This document shows positions 1 through 9,860 of a DNA stretch of 64,000 bases, in pieces. The stretch covers positions 124,001-188,000 of the forward strand of contig OZ251505.1 in assembly GCA_965242795.1 (NCBI GenBank). Reading direction: 5' to 3'. The stretch is from Bin18 sp965242795 (lineage in GTDB: Bacteria > Desulfobacterota > Binatia > Bin18). The position numbers were made by a program, and so were the translations under genes. The notes below the pieces were generated by a model that was not told where the DNA came from, made no database searches, and was given only the letters and a program-made list of their open reading frames with translations. Within the stretch, counting starts at the first letter, position 1, and each line of letters opens with the position of its first letter.

Positions 1-64
1 TGTGGATTGGGTGTGCTCCTCCCCGGAAGGTCATCCCCCCAAGGGCCACGGTCATCCCGGGCCA

Positions 65-209
65 GGGAATTCCATACTTGAAGATTCCGCCAAGTCGTCA
101 TTCCCGCGCAAGCGGGAATCCAGGGCGTGGATACCCGCTTGCGCGGAGTCTGCTCCCGGCTTGAACGGGGGCATGACGAGGTTCGGGAGCGTCTCGTCCG
201 TAATTCCCC
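65..209. repeat. MITE-like element, family 1 (copy 1)
   Basis: The left end reads like GGGAATTCCATACTTGAAGATTCC and the right end like GGGAGCGTCTCGTCCGTAATTCCCC, an imperfect terminal inverted repeat shared with the other family 1 copies. Inside is the common palindromic module TTCCCGCGCAAGCGGGAA. No credible gene is visible in 1-335. The region 300-326 also holds a copy of the short TTCGACAAGCTCAG repeat. Confidence 0.6.
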
Positions 210-335
210 TACGCTCCGAATAATCGGACGTCGCCCTCTCTATCCCGAGTCGCGTTCGGGACGGCGTCGAATTCCCCAATCAAAAATCCGCAATCCACGC
301 TTCGACAAGCTCAGCGCGCCGCAATCCACAATTCC

Positions 336-1247
336 ATGACCTGGATCGAAATCTCGATCGCCGCCGGCATCTTCCTCACCCTGCGTAACGCCCTCGCCCG
401 CGCGCTCACCGGCCACGTGTCGCCCGTACTGCTGAGTTGGGCGCGGTTCGCCTTCAACCTACCGTTCTCCACCCTCGCGGTCGTGTGGCTGACGGTCCAT
501 AGCGGCGCGCCGCGGCTGCCGGCCGCGTTTTTCTGGTACTGCCTGCTGACCGGCGTAACCCAGATCGCTGCCAACCTAGCGCTCGTCTCGGCCTTCCGGC
601 ACGCAAATTTCGCGCAGGCCATCATCCTGTACAAACTGGAGATCCTGTTCACCGCGCTGTTCGGCATATTCTTCTTTGCAGAAGCGCCGTCGCCCTTGGG
701 CTGGACCGGTATTCTGGCCGCAACCGGCGGGTTCGTGCTGATGAACCTCGGGCGCGCGGGCGGCGTCGGCGGCTGGCGCGCCGCCCTCCGCCTCGACTGG
801 GGAGCACTGCTGGCCCTGGTCGCCGCGGTCTTCCTGGTGCTGGCGAGCTTCCTGCTGAAGGAAGCCACCGCGGCGTTCGCCGCGGCCAACCCGCAGTTCG
901 GCGCGAGTCGCTTCGAGGCCGCGGTCTATGCCGTTTTCCACACCACCTGGATGGAAGTCGTCATCCTGACCGCGTGGGTGGCGCGGTTCCTGCCCGACGA
1001 GTGGCGCCAACTCCCCGTCCATTGGCGTCGCATGGCGCTGATCGGCGCGGCCGGTTTCGGCGGCAGCGTGTGCGCGTTCTGGTCGTACTCGCTGACGCTG
1101 GTGGTGTACGCCAAGGCCCTGGCGCAGGTCGAAGCCGTCGCGGCCATCGTCCTGGCCATCGTCGTCTGGCGCGAGCGCGAAGTCTGGCGCCAGTTGCCCG
1201 GCATGGCGTTGGTGCTGGCCGGCATCGGGATCATCCTGCTCGGCTGA
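336..1247 (+). CDS. EamA/DMT-superfamily membrane transporter
   Basis: A 303-residue, very hydrophobic protein with about ten predicted membrane helices arranged as two five-helix halves, the usual EamA plan. The first half contains a LSWARFAFNLPFST stretch after helix 1 and the second half starts near residue 150. Families of this type export amino acids or other small metabolites across the inner membrane; the substrate cannot be read from the sequence. The ATG at 336 begins directly with amphipathic and hydrophobic sequence, so the start fits. It precedes two flavoprotein genes on the same strand but is separated from them by about 180 bases, so an operon is uncertain. Confidence 0.85.
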   Translation: MTWIEISIAAGIFLTLRNALARALTGHVSPVLLSWARFAFNLPFSTLAVVWLTVHSGAPRLPAAFFWYCLLTGVTQIAANLALVSAFRHANFAQAIILYKLEILFTALFGIFFFAEAPSPLGWTGILAATGGFVLMNLGRAGGVGGWRAALRLDWGALLALVAAVFLVLASFLLKEATAAFAAANPQFGASRFEAAVYAVFHTTWMEVVILTAWVARFLPDEWRQLPVHWRRMALIGAAGFGGSVCAFWSYSLTLVVYAKALAQVEAVAAIVLAIVVWREREVWRQLPGMALVLAGIGIILLG

Positions 1248-1425
1248 GATCCCGAGGAACGAAGCCCACAAGAGCCTTCCGACACGGACCGAGACGCTTG
1301 GACGCGCGCGGCGTCCATCTTCGCCGGGCAGACGGGAAATTCACCTGCGGATTGTCAAATCCGCAGCGGCACGGATACAACGCACCGGGCGGGCCGTTCC
1401 CGTCGGTTCTGCTTTCGGACGGATC

Positions 1426-3012
1426 ATGCGCAGACTCTTTCTGCTGACCGCCGCCGTGGCGGCCCTCTTATGCGCGGTCGATTTTCTCGCCTTTCCGCCC
1501 GGCTCGTGGTGGTGGCTGCTGCCCGGGGCGGTCATCGCGCTCGGGCTGTACGATTATTTCCAGACCAAACACGCGGTGCTGCGCAACTTTCCCGTCGTCG
1601 GCCACGGCCGCTATCTCCTGGAACTCGTCCGCCCGGAAATCTACCAATACTTCATCGAGAACGACACCGACGGCGTGCCGTTCGACCGCGAACAGCGCTC
1701 GCTCGTCTATCAGCGCGCCAAGCGCGAACGCGACACCCTGCCGTTCGGCACCAAGGAAGACGTGTACGAGGTCGGCTACGAATGGGTGCATCACTCGCTG
1801 GCCCCCATCCACCTGGAGCCGACCGACCTGCGGACGACCATCGGCGGGCCGGACTGCACCCGGCCCTACACGGCCAGCCTGCTCAACGTGGCGGCCATGA
1901 GCTACGGCGCGTTGAGCAGCCACGCGATCCTCGCCCTCAACCGCGGGGCGAAGCGCGGCAACTTCGCCCACAACACGGGGGAGGGTGGCATCAGCCCCTA
2001 CCATCTGGAGCACGGCGGCGACCTGATCTGGCAGATCGGGACGGGCTATTTTGGCTGCCGCACGCCCGACGGCGCGTTTGCGCCCGCGCCGTTTCGGGAG
2101 AAGGCCGGCCTGCCGTCCGTCAAGATGATCGAGATCAAGCTGTCGCAGGGCGCCAAGCCGGGCCACGGCGGCATTCTGCCCGCGGCGAAAGTCTCCCCCG
2201 AAATCGCGCGCATCCGCGGGGTACTGCTCGGCCGCGACGTGATCTCTCCGTCCGGCCACGCCACGTTTTCGACGCCGGTCGGGCTGCTGGAGTTCGTTGC
2301 GCGCCTCCGCGAACTGGCCGGCGGAAAACCGGTCGGGCTCAAGCTGTGCGTGGGCAAGCGGCGCGAGTTCCTGGCGATCTGCAAGGCCATGCAGCGCACG
2401 GGCATCCTGCCGGACTTCATCAGCGTGGACGGTGCGGAGGGCGGCACCGGGGCCGCGCCGCTCGAATTCTCGGACCACATCGGCTCTCCGCTGATCGAGA
2501 GTCTGATCTTCGTGCACAACGCCCTGGTCGGGTTCGGGGTACGCGACCGCGTCACGGTGATCGCCAGCGGCAAGATCACGTCCGGCTTCCGCATGGTGAA
2601 GTTGCTGGCGCTGGGCGCGGACGTGTGCAGTTCCGCGCGCGGGATGATGATGGCGCTCGGCTGCATTCAGGCGCTGCGCTGCAACTCCAACACCTGCCCG
2701 ACGGGCGTGGCGACGCAGAACCCGCACCTCGTCGCCGGTCTGGTCCCCGCGGTGAAAAGCGAGCGGGTCGCCAATTTCCACCGCGAAACGATTGCCAGCG
2801 TGTGCGAGATCATGGGCGCGATGGGCATCGCGACGCCGGAGGAGTTGCAGCCGTGGCACGTCCAGCGCCGCGTGTCCGCGACCGCCACCCGGCACTACGG
2901 CGCGCTGTTCGAGTTCGTGCGGCCGGGCGACCTGTTGCAGGAGCCGATTCCGGGCGGTTTCGAGCAGGCATGGCGGACGGCGTCCGCGGAGACGTTCGCC
3001 AGGGCGAAGTGA
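1426..3012 (+). CDS. FMN-binding glutamate synthase family protein
   Basis: 528 residues. Two membrane helices at about residues 5-45 anchor a large FMN/TIM-barrel domain like the synthase domain of the glutamate synthase large subunit. Diagnostic pieces are SVDGAEGGTGAAPLEF near residue 333 and three cysteines spaced C-x5-C-x4-C around CNSNTCPTGVATQNP near residue 418, which match the 3Fe-4S ligands of GltB. No glutamine amidotransferase domain is present, so this is the stand-alone, membrane-anchored FMN type of unproven reaction, not a complete GltB. The start lacks a strong Shine-Dalgarno. It lies just upstream of a dimethylglycine dehydrogenase-like gene, which suggests amine or one-carbon metabolism, but that link is inferred from position only. 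Confidence 0.85.
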   Translation: MRRLFLLTAAVAALLCAVDFLAFPPGSWWWLLPGAVIALGLYDYFQTKHAVLRNFPVVGHGRYLLELVRPEIYQYFIENDTDGVPFDREQRSLVYQRAKRERDTLPFGTKEDVYEVGYEWVHHSLAPIHLEPTDLRTTIGGPDCTRPYTASLLNVAAMSYGALSSHAILALNRGAKRGNFAHNTGEGGISPYHLEHGGDLIWQIGTGYFGCRTPDGAFAPAPFREKAGLPSVKMIEIKLSQGAKPGHGGILPAAKVSPEIARIRGVLLGRDVISPSGHATFSTPVGLLEFVARLRELAGGKPVGLKLCVGKRREFLAICKAMQRTGILPDFISVDGAEGGTGAAPLEFSDHIGSPLIESLIFVHNALVGFGVRDRVTVIASGKITSGFRMVKLLALGADVCSSARGMMMALGCIQALRCNSNTCPTGVATQNPHLVAGLVPAVKSERVANFHRETIASVCEIMGAMGIATPEELQPWHVQRRVSATATRHYGALFEFVRPGDLLQEPIPGGFEQAWRTASAETFARAK

Positions 3013-3376
3013 AGGAATTGTGGATTGTGGATTTTCGATTGTGGATTGGGGAATGGGGAATGGGACACTACGGATCGGGCCTCCCCGTCATTTCCAACGC
3101 CGGCCCCGGCCGGGCTCGACATGCTGGAAGGCGGGGCAGGTGAGCCTCCCCGTCATTTCCAGCGATGGCCCCTGGGACCGCGGGCGTCCCGCCCGCTCTT
3201 ATCGGGGTTCCCTGTCGTTTTCAGGGACGACAGGATGAATATCCGAATGGGGAACCAACGTAGGGGCAACCCCCCGTGGTTGCCCTCCCCGACGATTCGA
3301 TCCCGCAATCCACGCTTCGACAAGCTCAGCGCGTCGCAATCCACAATCCACAATCCACAATTCCCCGGAGTCTTCC
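3013..3376. repeat. gene-free spacer with simple repeats
   Basis: No supportable gene. It holds a tandem GTGGATTGTGGATT-type simple repeat at about 3019-3062, two related CCTCCCCGTCATTTCCA blocks near 3081 and 3138, and a copy of the TTCGACAAGCTCAGCGCG repeat near 3318, followed by CACAATCCACAATCC repeats. The same CAATCCACAATTCC string precedes the first gene of the window at about 320. Confidence 0.6.
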
Positions 3377-5821
3377 ATGAACCTTCCATCCCACTCCCAG
3401 GTCGTGATTATCGGCGGCGGCATCATCGGCTGCAGCGTCGCCTATCATCTGTGCAAGCTCGGCGTGACCGACGTCGTGCTGTTGGAACGCAAGACCCTGA
3501 CCAGCGGCACGACGTGGCACGCCGCGGGGCTGGTGGGCCAATTGCGGGCGACGCGCAACCTGACCAGGCTGGCCCAATACACCACCACGTTGATGCAGGA
3601 ACTCGAAGCCGAGACCGGCCAGGCCACGGGCTTCAAACGGACCGGCTCGCTGTCCATCGCCGGCAACGCGGAACGCTTCGAGGAGTTGCAGCGCGGGGCG
3701 TCAATGGCCAAGTGCTTCGGCCTGGAGGTCGAGGTGATCTCGCCGCGCGAGGCGTCGGAACTGTGGCCGCTGATGAACGCCGAGGACCTGGTCGGCGCGG
3801 TGTATCTGCCCGGAGACGGCCAGACCAACCCGACCGATACGACGCAAGCCTATGCCAAAGGCGCCAAGCTGCGCGGCGCGCGGATCTTCGAGAACGTGCG
3901 CGTGACCGGCATCCACCAACGCGACGGGCGCGTGACCGGCGTTGCCACGGACCGGGGCGACGTCGCCGCGGAGACCGTCGTCAACTGCGCCGGGATGTGG
4001 GCGCGCGAGGTCGGGCGGCTGGCCGGCGTCAACGTGCCGCTGCACGCCGCGGAGCATTTCTACGTGGTGACGGAGGCGGTGCCGGGACTCGCGTCCGGCC
4101 TGCCCACGCTGCGCGACCCGGACAGCGCCACGTACTTCAAGGAGGAGGTCGGCTGCCTTCTGGCCGGCTTCTTCGAAGCGAACGCCAAACCGTGGGGTAG
4201 GGGAGGCGCCGCGATTCCGGACGACTTCGCGTTCGGCACGTTCGCCGAGGACTGGGAGCATCTGGACGACGTGTTCCACAAGGCCATGCGCCGTATGCCG
4301 GCGTTGGAGACCGCGGGCATCAAACTGTTTCTGAACGGGCCGGAAAGCTTCACGCCCGACGACCGTTACCATCTGGGCGAAGCGCCCGAACTCGCACATT
4401 TCTACGTGGCCGCGGGGTTCAACTCGATCGGCATCCAGTCCTCGGGCGGCGCGGGCAAGGTATTGGCCGAGTGGATCGTCCACGGCCATCCGCCCCTGGA
4501 CCTGTGGGATGTGGACGTGCGGCGGAACCTGCCGTTTCAGAACAGCCGGCGCTATCTCGAAAAGCGCGTCTCGGAGACGCTCGGCCTGCTCTACGACATG
4601 CACTGGCCGTTCCGGCAGTACGCAACGAGCCGCAACGTGCGCACCTCGCCGCTGCATTCCCGCTTGGCCGCGGCCGGCGCGTGTTTCGGCGAGACCGCGG
4701 GCTGGGAGCGCGCCAACTGGTTCGCGCCGCGGGGCGTGGAGCCGCGCGACCGCTATTCCTACGCCCGGCAGAACTGGTTCGACCATTCCGCGGCCGAACA
4801 TCGCGCAGTACGCGAAAACGTTGGCCTGTTCGACCAGACATCGTTCAGCAAATTCCTGTTCCAGGGCCGCGACGCCGTGAAGGTCCTTGACCGGATTTGC
4901 GGCAACCGGATCGACGTGCCGGCCGGCACGGTCGTCTATACGCAGATGCTGAACCCGCGCGGCGGCATCGAGGCCGACGTGACCGTCACCCGCCTGGCCG
5001 CGGACGGCTTCTACATCGTGGACGCCGCGGCCAACCAGACGCGCACCTTCGCGTACCTCCGGTCGCACATCGCCGCGGCCGACCATGCGTTTCTGACCGA
5101 CGTGACGTCGGGCTCCGCGGTGTTGGGCGTCATGGGGCCGCGGTCGCGCGCGCTACTCGGCCGGCTGACCGACGCCGACCTGTCCAACGCCGCGTTTCCG
5201 TTCATGACGTGTAGGGAGATCGACTTTGCCGACGCAACGCTGCGTGCGCTGCGCGTCACGTACGTCGGGGAATTGGGTTGGGAACTGCACGTGCCGACCG
5301 AGTTCGCGGCCCACGTCTATGACGCGCTGGTGGACGCGGGGCGCGCGGACTCGTTGCAACACTGCGGGTATCACGCGCTGAACTCGCTGCGTATCGAACA
5401 GGGCTACCGCCATTGGGGCCACGACATCACCGACGAGGACACCCCGTTGGAGGCCGGATTGGGGTTCGCGGTACGGTTTTCCAAGCCCGACTTCGTAGGC
5501 CGCGCGGCCCTGCTCGAACAACGCGAACGCGGCCTGACGAAGCGGCTGGTGCAGTTCGTTCTGGACGACGCGGACGCGCTGCTCTACCAAAACGAACCGA
5601 TCTGGCGCGACGACGAGATCGTCGGCTCGATCACGTCCGGCATGTTCGGCCACACGCTGGGGGCCGCGGTCGGCCTGGGCTACATCCAATCCGCGGCCGG
5701 CGTGACCGACGCATACGTCGAGTCGGGCCGCTACGGTATCGAAGTGGCGGGCCGCCGCATCCCCGCCCGCGCCTCCCTCCGCCCGCTGTACGACCCGCGG
5801 CACGAGCGCGTCCGCATGTAG
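3377..5821 (+). CDS. dimethylglycine/sarcosine dehydrogenase-like FAD-GcvT protein
   Basis: 814 residues with two domains. Residues 9-24 are the Rossmann FAD motif VIIGGGIIGCSVAYHL, and SGTTWHAAGLV near residue 45 contains the histidine that carries covalent FAD in dimethylglycine and sarcosine dehydrogenases. After the DAO domain, residues from about 430 form a GcvT-like folate-binding domain with RIEQGYRHWGHDI and DTPLEAGLGF. Known members oxidatively demethylate dimethylglycine or sarcosine and pass the one-carbon unit to tetrahydrofolate; the exact substrate here is unknown. The length matches the family. GGAG sits seven bases before the ATG. No mitochondrial-type or secretory signal is seen, so it is probably cytoplasmic. 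Confidence 0.9.
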   Translation: MNLPSHSQVVIIGGGIIGCSVAYHLCKLGVTDVVLLERKTLTSGTTWHAAGLVGQLRATRNLTRLAQYTTTLMQELEAETGQATGFKRTGSLSIAGNAERFEELQRGASMAKCFGLEVEVISPREASELWPLMNAEDLVGAVYLPGDGQTNPTDTTQAYAKGAKLRGARIFENVRVTGIHQRDGRVTGVATDRGDVAAETVVNCAGMWAREVGRLAGVNVPLHAAEHFYVVTEAVPGLASGLPTLRDPDSATYFKEEVGCLLAGFFEANAKPWGRGGAAIPDDFAFGTFAEDWEHLDDVFHKAMRRMPALETAGIKLFLNGPESFTPDDRYHLGEAPELAHFYVAAGFNSIGIQSSGGAGKVLAEWIVHGHPPLDLWDVDVRRNLPFQNSRRYLEKRVSETLGLLYDMHWPFRQYATSRNVRTSPLHSRLAAAGACFGETAGWERANWFAPRGVEPRDRYSYARQNWFDHSAAEHRAVRENVGLFDQTSFSKFLFQGRDAVKVLDRICGNRIDVPAGTVVYTQMLNPRGGIEADVTVTRLAADGFYIVDAAANQTRTFAYLRSHIAAADHAFLTDVTSGSAVLGVMGPRSRALLGRLTDADLSNAAFPFMTCREIDFADATLRALRVTYVGELGWELHVPTEFAAHVYDALVDAGRADSLQHCGYHALNSLRIEQGYRHWGHDITDEDTPLEAGLGFAVRFSKPDFVGRAALLEQRERGLTKRLVQFVLDDADALLYQNEPIWRDDEIVGSITSGMFGHTLGAAVGLGYIQSAAGVTDAYVESGRYGIEVAGRRIPARASLRPLYDPRHERVRM

Positions 5822-6385
5822 GGCGAGAGCCTGTTCGCCTCTCCTTCATTCTTCCCCCTCTCCCCAACCCTCTCCCACAAGGGAAGAGGGGGCAGAAAGG
5901 AGGCGCGTCGTTTCCGTTGAAATCCTTCCCTCTTGCTTTCTTTAGCCCCGCTTTCACCTCTTCCCTTTTTGGAGCATGACGTACTTGAGGACTTTTGCCT
6001 GTTCTTTCCCTTCAATGCCGATGTATAGGGGCGTAAAATTTTACGCCCCTCCGCCTGACGAGTGGCAAAAAGGCGTCTCACGATCGTCAAGTATGTAAGC
6101 CCCATTTCTTTTCGCCCCCTCTCCCCGACCCTCCCCCACGGAGGGGGGAGGGGGAAAAAAGGGGAGAGATGAAAGCGCGAGGGAAGAAACCAAGAGGGAA
6201 AAATCTCCACAGAAACGACGCGCCTCCCTCCTGCCCCCTCTCCCCTCGTGGGAGAGGGTTGGGGAGAGGGGGCGAAAAGACACCTGCAATCAGGAACCAG
6301 CCCGTTGAGCCCGATCCCCGAGCCCGCGGCGCTTTCCCGCCGCCGATTGACAGCCGCCCGAACCGCGCCATACAGAGCCGACCCT
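5822..6385. repeat. repeat-rich spacer with MITE-like copy 2
   Basis: No supportable gene. A family 1 element spans 5971-6103: left end GACGTACTTGAGGA, right end GATCGTCAAGTATGTAAGCCCC, and a perfect 22-bp palindrome at 6028-6049 (GGGGCGTAAAA plus its complement). Three copies of a G/C-box hairpin, CCCTCTCCC...GGGAGAGGG, lie at about 5853-5893, 6114-6155 and 6231-6275. Confidence 0.65.
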
Positions 6386-8226
6386 ATGCACACCATTTGC
6401 GGATTCCTGTTGCGCGAAGCGGACGCCGCGCACGGATTGCACGCCATGTTGGCGGCTCTCACCCCGTACGGGACCGACACCGTGGAATGGACGGAAGGCA
6501 GCGTCGGCCTCGGGGCACGGTCCGCGAAGATGGAAGGGGACGCCACCGGCCCCGTACTCCGTTTCGCCCGTGACGCCGGACTCACCGTCGCCGCGGACGC
6601 CCGGGGCTCGACGACCGCGCCTCACTCTGCGCTGCCCTCGGCGTTCCGCAATCCGAGCGCGCCGGCCTCGCCGACGGCGACCTCATCCTGCACGCCTATC
6701 TGCGGTGGGAAGAAGAATGTCCCCACCACCTGCTCGGCGACTACGCCTTCGCCGTGTGGAATGCCCGGACGCGCACCCTGTTCTGCGCCCGCGACCACAT
6801 CGGCGCCCGGCCCTTCTACTACGCCGCAACCGCGCAAGGCTTCACCTTCGCCAGCGCGGTGGAAGGCGTGCTGGCCGCGCCGGGTGTTTCCGACGCACTC
6901 GACGAGACCTCGGTGGCGGAGCATCTGACGGGCATCATGCTGTTGACGACCACCCGCACGTTCTTCGAGGCCGTGCGCAAGCTGCCGCCGGGCCACATGC
7001 TCACCGTCGAGGCCGGCGCGGTGCATCTGAAACGACACTGGCGCCCGGAAGCAGCACCGAGTGCGCGGCCAGCCTCCGACGAGGCGTATGCGGAGGAGTT
7101 CCTGGACCTCTACACCCGGGCGGTGTGGGACCGCTTGTGGGGGCCGGGCCCGATAGGCGCACATCTGAGCGGGGGTCTGGATTCGTCGAGCATTGCGGTG
7201 CTCGCCGCCCGGGAGTTGCGACGTCAGGGCCGTCCGCCGCCGCTGACGTTCAGTTGGCTGCCGGAGTTGGGCGACGCGCTGCCTGACCCGGCGCACGCAC
7301 AGGAATACGCTCTCATCGACGCAGTGTGCCCTCAGGAAGATTTGCGCGTGGACCACCGGGCGTTGAGCGCGGCCGACATCGTGGCCGTCCTGCGCCGCGA
7401 CGGGGCGTATCCCGGCGTCCATGTCCATCTCAACGAGGAGGCCGTGCAGCAATGCGCCGAGGCGCGGGGCGTCCGCGTGCTGTTGTCGGGCTGGGGCGGA
7501 GACGAGGGCGCGTCCTTCAACGGCCGCGGACATCTCGAACACATCCTGCTGAGCGGGCGGTGGGGGAAGCTGGCGGCCGAGTGCCGGGCCAGAGGCATGA
7601 GCCTGCGCGGGTTGCTGTTCGGCTGCGTGCTGCGGCTCGCGTGGCCCGGCCTCATCCTCGACCTTGGGCGGCTGTGGCGGGGCAAGGGGCGGCGCTCCCG
7701 GCGGGGGTTCATCGACCCGGCGTTCCGGCGGCGGACGCAGCCGCGGCCGGAACCGTTGCCCCGCTATCTCGACGTGCGGCGCAGCCAAGTGTGGCTGTTG
7801 CAGTCCGCACATCTGAGCGCGCGTATGGAGGGCTGGGCGGCGAGCGGGGCGCGCCGGGGCATCGAGTACCGCTATCCGTTGCTGGACCGGCGGGTGTTGG
7901 AGTTCGCCCTGGGTCTGCCGCCGGCGCAGTTCCGGCGCGGGAAATGGGGCCGCTGGCTGATGCGCCACGCGCTGCGGTCGGTACTGCCGCCCGAGGTCTG
8001 CTGGTATCCGAGCAAGCAGGACCCGGCTCGGGTCGAACCGTTACGCGCCGCTTTCGTCCCGGCGTTCGCGGCCATCGGAGAAGATCTTGCCGCCCGGGCG
8101 ACGCTCCCGGAGCGGGCGCGTTACCTGGACGTTGCGCGTCTGCTGGACAGCCCGGATGCGGATCGCATCCGGGCTGGCGTCGCTAACCAATCCATCTGCA
8201 ACGCTTTGTCGTTCCTCGATTGGTGA
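6386..8226 (+). pseudogene. asparagine-synthetase-like RiPP-type enzyme, single-base frameshift
   Basis: Read through one frameshift, this is about 613 residues: an N-terminal class II glutamine amidotransferase domain beginning MHTICGF and a C-terminal ATP-pyrophosphatase domain with SGGLDSSSIA and LSGWGGDEGASFNGRG. The frame breaks between GLTVAADAR and LDDRASLCAAL near 6597, where the sequence has GGGG; one more G would restore the frame. This can be a sequencing error or a real inactivation. The cysteine is at position 5 rather than 2. The GWGGDE...SFNGRG pattern resembles the asparagine-synthetase homologues of lasso-peptide-type clusters more than housekeeping AsnB. A precursor-like small ORF lies convergently downstream. 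No protease or RRE (B protein) gene is nearby. Confidence 0.75.
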
Positions 8227-8345
8227 GCGGTTGTAGCACGCCCCTGTCGATCGACGAGCCGTCCGGCCGAGTCAGCGGGGGCGATTTCGCGCTCCGGGCC
8301 GCGGCCTGTTGGGAAACTGCAGTTCAACCCGCGGCGGGGGAAGGA

Positions 8346-8553
8346 TCAGCTATCGGGACGGTAGGCGTCATTCCCCGTCTCGGTCGTGATGGGGTCGTTG
8401 GCGGCCAGGACACTATGAACAGTCCAGTCGTCGAGGGCCAGGACGGTCGGCTTGGCCCAGGGCTTCTTTTTCTGCTGCGCGTCAGTCAGCGCTCCCGGGG
8501 GGCGGGGGGGGGGGGGGGGCTGTCACTCGATCCCGATTCACTTCATGAGTCAT
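8346..8553 (-). pseudogene. candidate RiPP precursor ORF interrupted by poly-C tract
   Basis: On the minus strand an ATG at 8553 follows AAAAGGAGAAAGGCAT, a strong ribosome-binding site. Eleven codons (MTHEVNRDRVT) run into a 16-C tract; as assembled the frame stops after 23 codons. With one C fewer (or two more) the frame continues into a 68-residue peptide with ALTDAQQ, then KKKPWAKPTVLALDDW and a tail ending TETGNDAYRPDS before TGA at 8346-8348. The KKPW-x-KP-x-L motif followed by a short hydrophilic tail resembles leaders of lasso-type RiPP precursors. It faces the asparagine-synthetase-like gene across 119 bases. The function is inferred; no core peptide can be assigned with confidence. 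Confidence 0.5.
8504..8519. repeat. 16-base G/C homopolymer inside small ORF
   Basis: Sixteen consecutive G on the plus strand, preceded by one C and six more G. It lies about 33 bases into the small minus-strand ORF that starts at 8553. Length changes of one base would switch the reading frame between a 23-residue and a 68-residue product. Confidence 0.85.
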
Positions 8554-9380
8554 ATGCCTTTCTCCTTTTGTGATGAGATGAGGAATCAGTACAGGAAATA
8601 GTTCCCGAAGTGAAGAGCAAAAGTGAAGGTGGTCGGAGAGGTCGAGGGGCCGGGGAGGGATGCGAAGACTGAGGTGACGGCGGGGTTCGTTTCGATGTTT
8701 CGACAGGCTCAACACATCGTAAGCGCAACGAACTTGGGGTTGGGAAGGTCTTCGAGCTTACCGAGTCTTGAGCGCGATCCTTGAGCCCGGTTGGTGAACC
8801 TGTGGCGCCTTGATCTCGCCGAAAGGTCGAAGGGTTTTGGGCCAGGGAGCGCAGCACGAAAGCCAGGGAAAGCTCCAGGATCCCCTGATTGTGTCTCGAT
8901 GTGAACCTTAACCCATGGACCTGTTCTGTAGGGGCAGCCCCCTGTGGTTGCCCTGGGGTTAGGGACGGGCAGGCACCCTTCGACAGGCTCAGGGATCACG
9001 GGGGCCTGCCCCTGCACTCGAGGCCGACATTCGTCGAAAGAGAAATCTCGAACTGAGATACTCCCAATCACTTCGTAGCAATGCCGTTTCCTTTCCGCCC
9101 CCTCTCCCCTCGTGGGAGAGGGCTGGGGAGAGGGGGAGAAAAGAAATAGGGATTACATACTTGACGATCCTGAGACGCATTTTTGCTTCTCGTCCGGCGG
9201 AGGGGCGTAAAATTTTACGCCCCTACACATCGTCATTGAAGTGAAAGAACAGGCAAGGATTCTCAAGAATGGAATTCCCACAGAAATCTACGATTGAAAG
9301 ATAAAGACGAGCCCGTTGAGCTTGTCGAAACGAGCGACGGATATTCTCGCAAGCCATTCCGCTTCGATTGCGTCGAATCA
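8554..9380. repeat. repeat-rich spacer with MITE-like copy 3
   Basis: No supportable gene. A family 1 element, inverted relative to the 5971 copy, spans 9149-9279, with ends GGGATTACATACTTGACGATCC and GATTCTCAAGAATGGAATTCCC and the 22-bp palindrome at 9202-9223. CCTGTCGAA/TTCGACAGG repeats lie near 8696, 8978 and 9310. A CCCTCTCCC...GGGAGAGGG hairpin lies at about 9098-9136. Confidence 0.6.
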
Positions 9381-9860
9381 TTATCTACTTTCCGCACCCC
9401 GGAACCGCTCCGCCACGTTCTGTGCAAACTCGGCAACGGTCTTGTCCGCGCGCTTGCGGATCATCGACTGGCCGAACTCGCCGAGCTTGCCCAGCATCCG
9501 CGCCTCGGTCGTCACCACCAACTCCGTCCCTACCGCGACGGCGCCCGCTTCGCCTCGGGATTCCAGCAACGCGAGTTCCGCGTTGATGTGCACGCCGCCG
9601 CCCACACGGCGGTCGTTGGCTTCGGCCTTGCCGACGGCGCGCCAATTGGCTCGGTCGCGTTCGTCGATGGTCAGCGAGCCTTGCAGGGTGAGCCGGATCG
9701 GACCGAATTTCACCTTCATCCGGCCCGTGAAATGGTCGGCGTCCGTGGCGGCGACCTCGCTCACCCCGGGTACGCAGCCCGACATGGTCGGCACGTCCAT
9801 CAGAAACGCCCACAGCGTCTCGCGGGCAACCGGGACGGTGCAGCGGTGCTCGAAATTCAT
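9381..9860 (-). CDS. CoxG-like SRPBCC family protein
   Basis: 159 residues starting MNFEHRCTVPVARETLWAFLMDVPTM, followed by a GRMKVKFGPIRLTLQGSL strand region typical of the carbon monoxide dehydrogenase subunit G (START/SRPBCC) family. CoxG proteins are linked to recruitment or membrane anchoring of CO dehydrogenase-type molybdenum hydroxylases. The ATG at 9860 overlaps the stop of the upstream FAD subunit by four bases (ATGA), so it is translationally coupled as the last gene of the operon. The in-frame sequence upstream of this ATG is antisense to, and overlaps, the FAD-subunit gene, so the internal start is preferred. Confidence 0.85.
   Translation of the reverse strand: MNFEHRCTVPVARETLWAFLMDVPTMSGCVPGVSEVAATDADHFTGRMKVKFGPIRLTLQGSLTIDERDRANWRAVGKAEANDRRVGGGVHINAELALLESRGEAGAVAVGTELVVTTEARMLGKLGEFGQSMIRKRADKTVAEFAQNVAERFRGAESR

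Noticed and set aside
97..175. Short proteins reading SFPRKRESRxWIPAF in several places
   Set aside because: These are translations of the dispersed palindromic repeat TTCCCGC...GCGGGAA, not genes.
1468..2895. 475-residue antisense ORF over the glutamate-synthase-like gene
   Set aside because: High GC content opens long antisense frames; composition is Arg/Ala/Asp/His-rich with no motif, whereas the plus frame carries the FMN and 3Fe-4S motifs.
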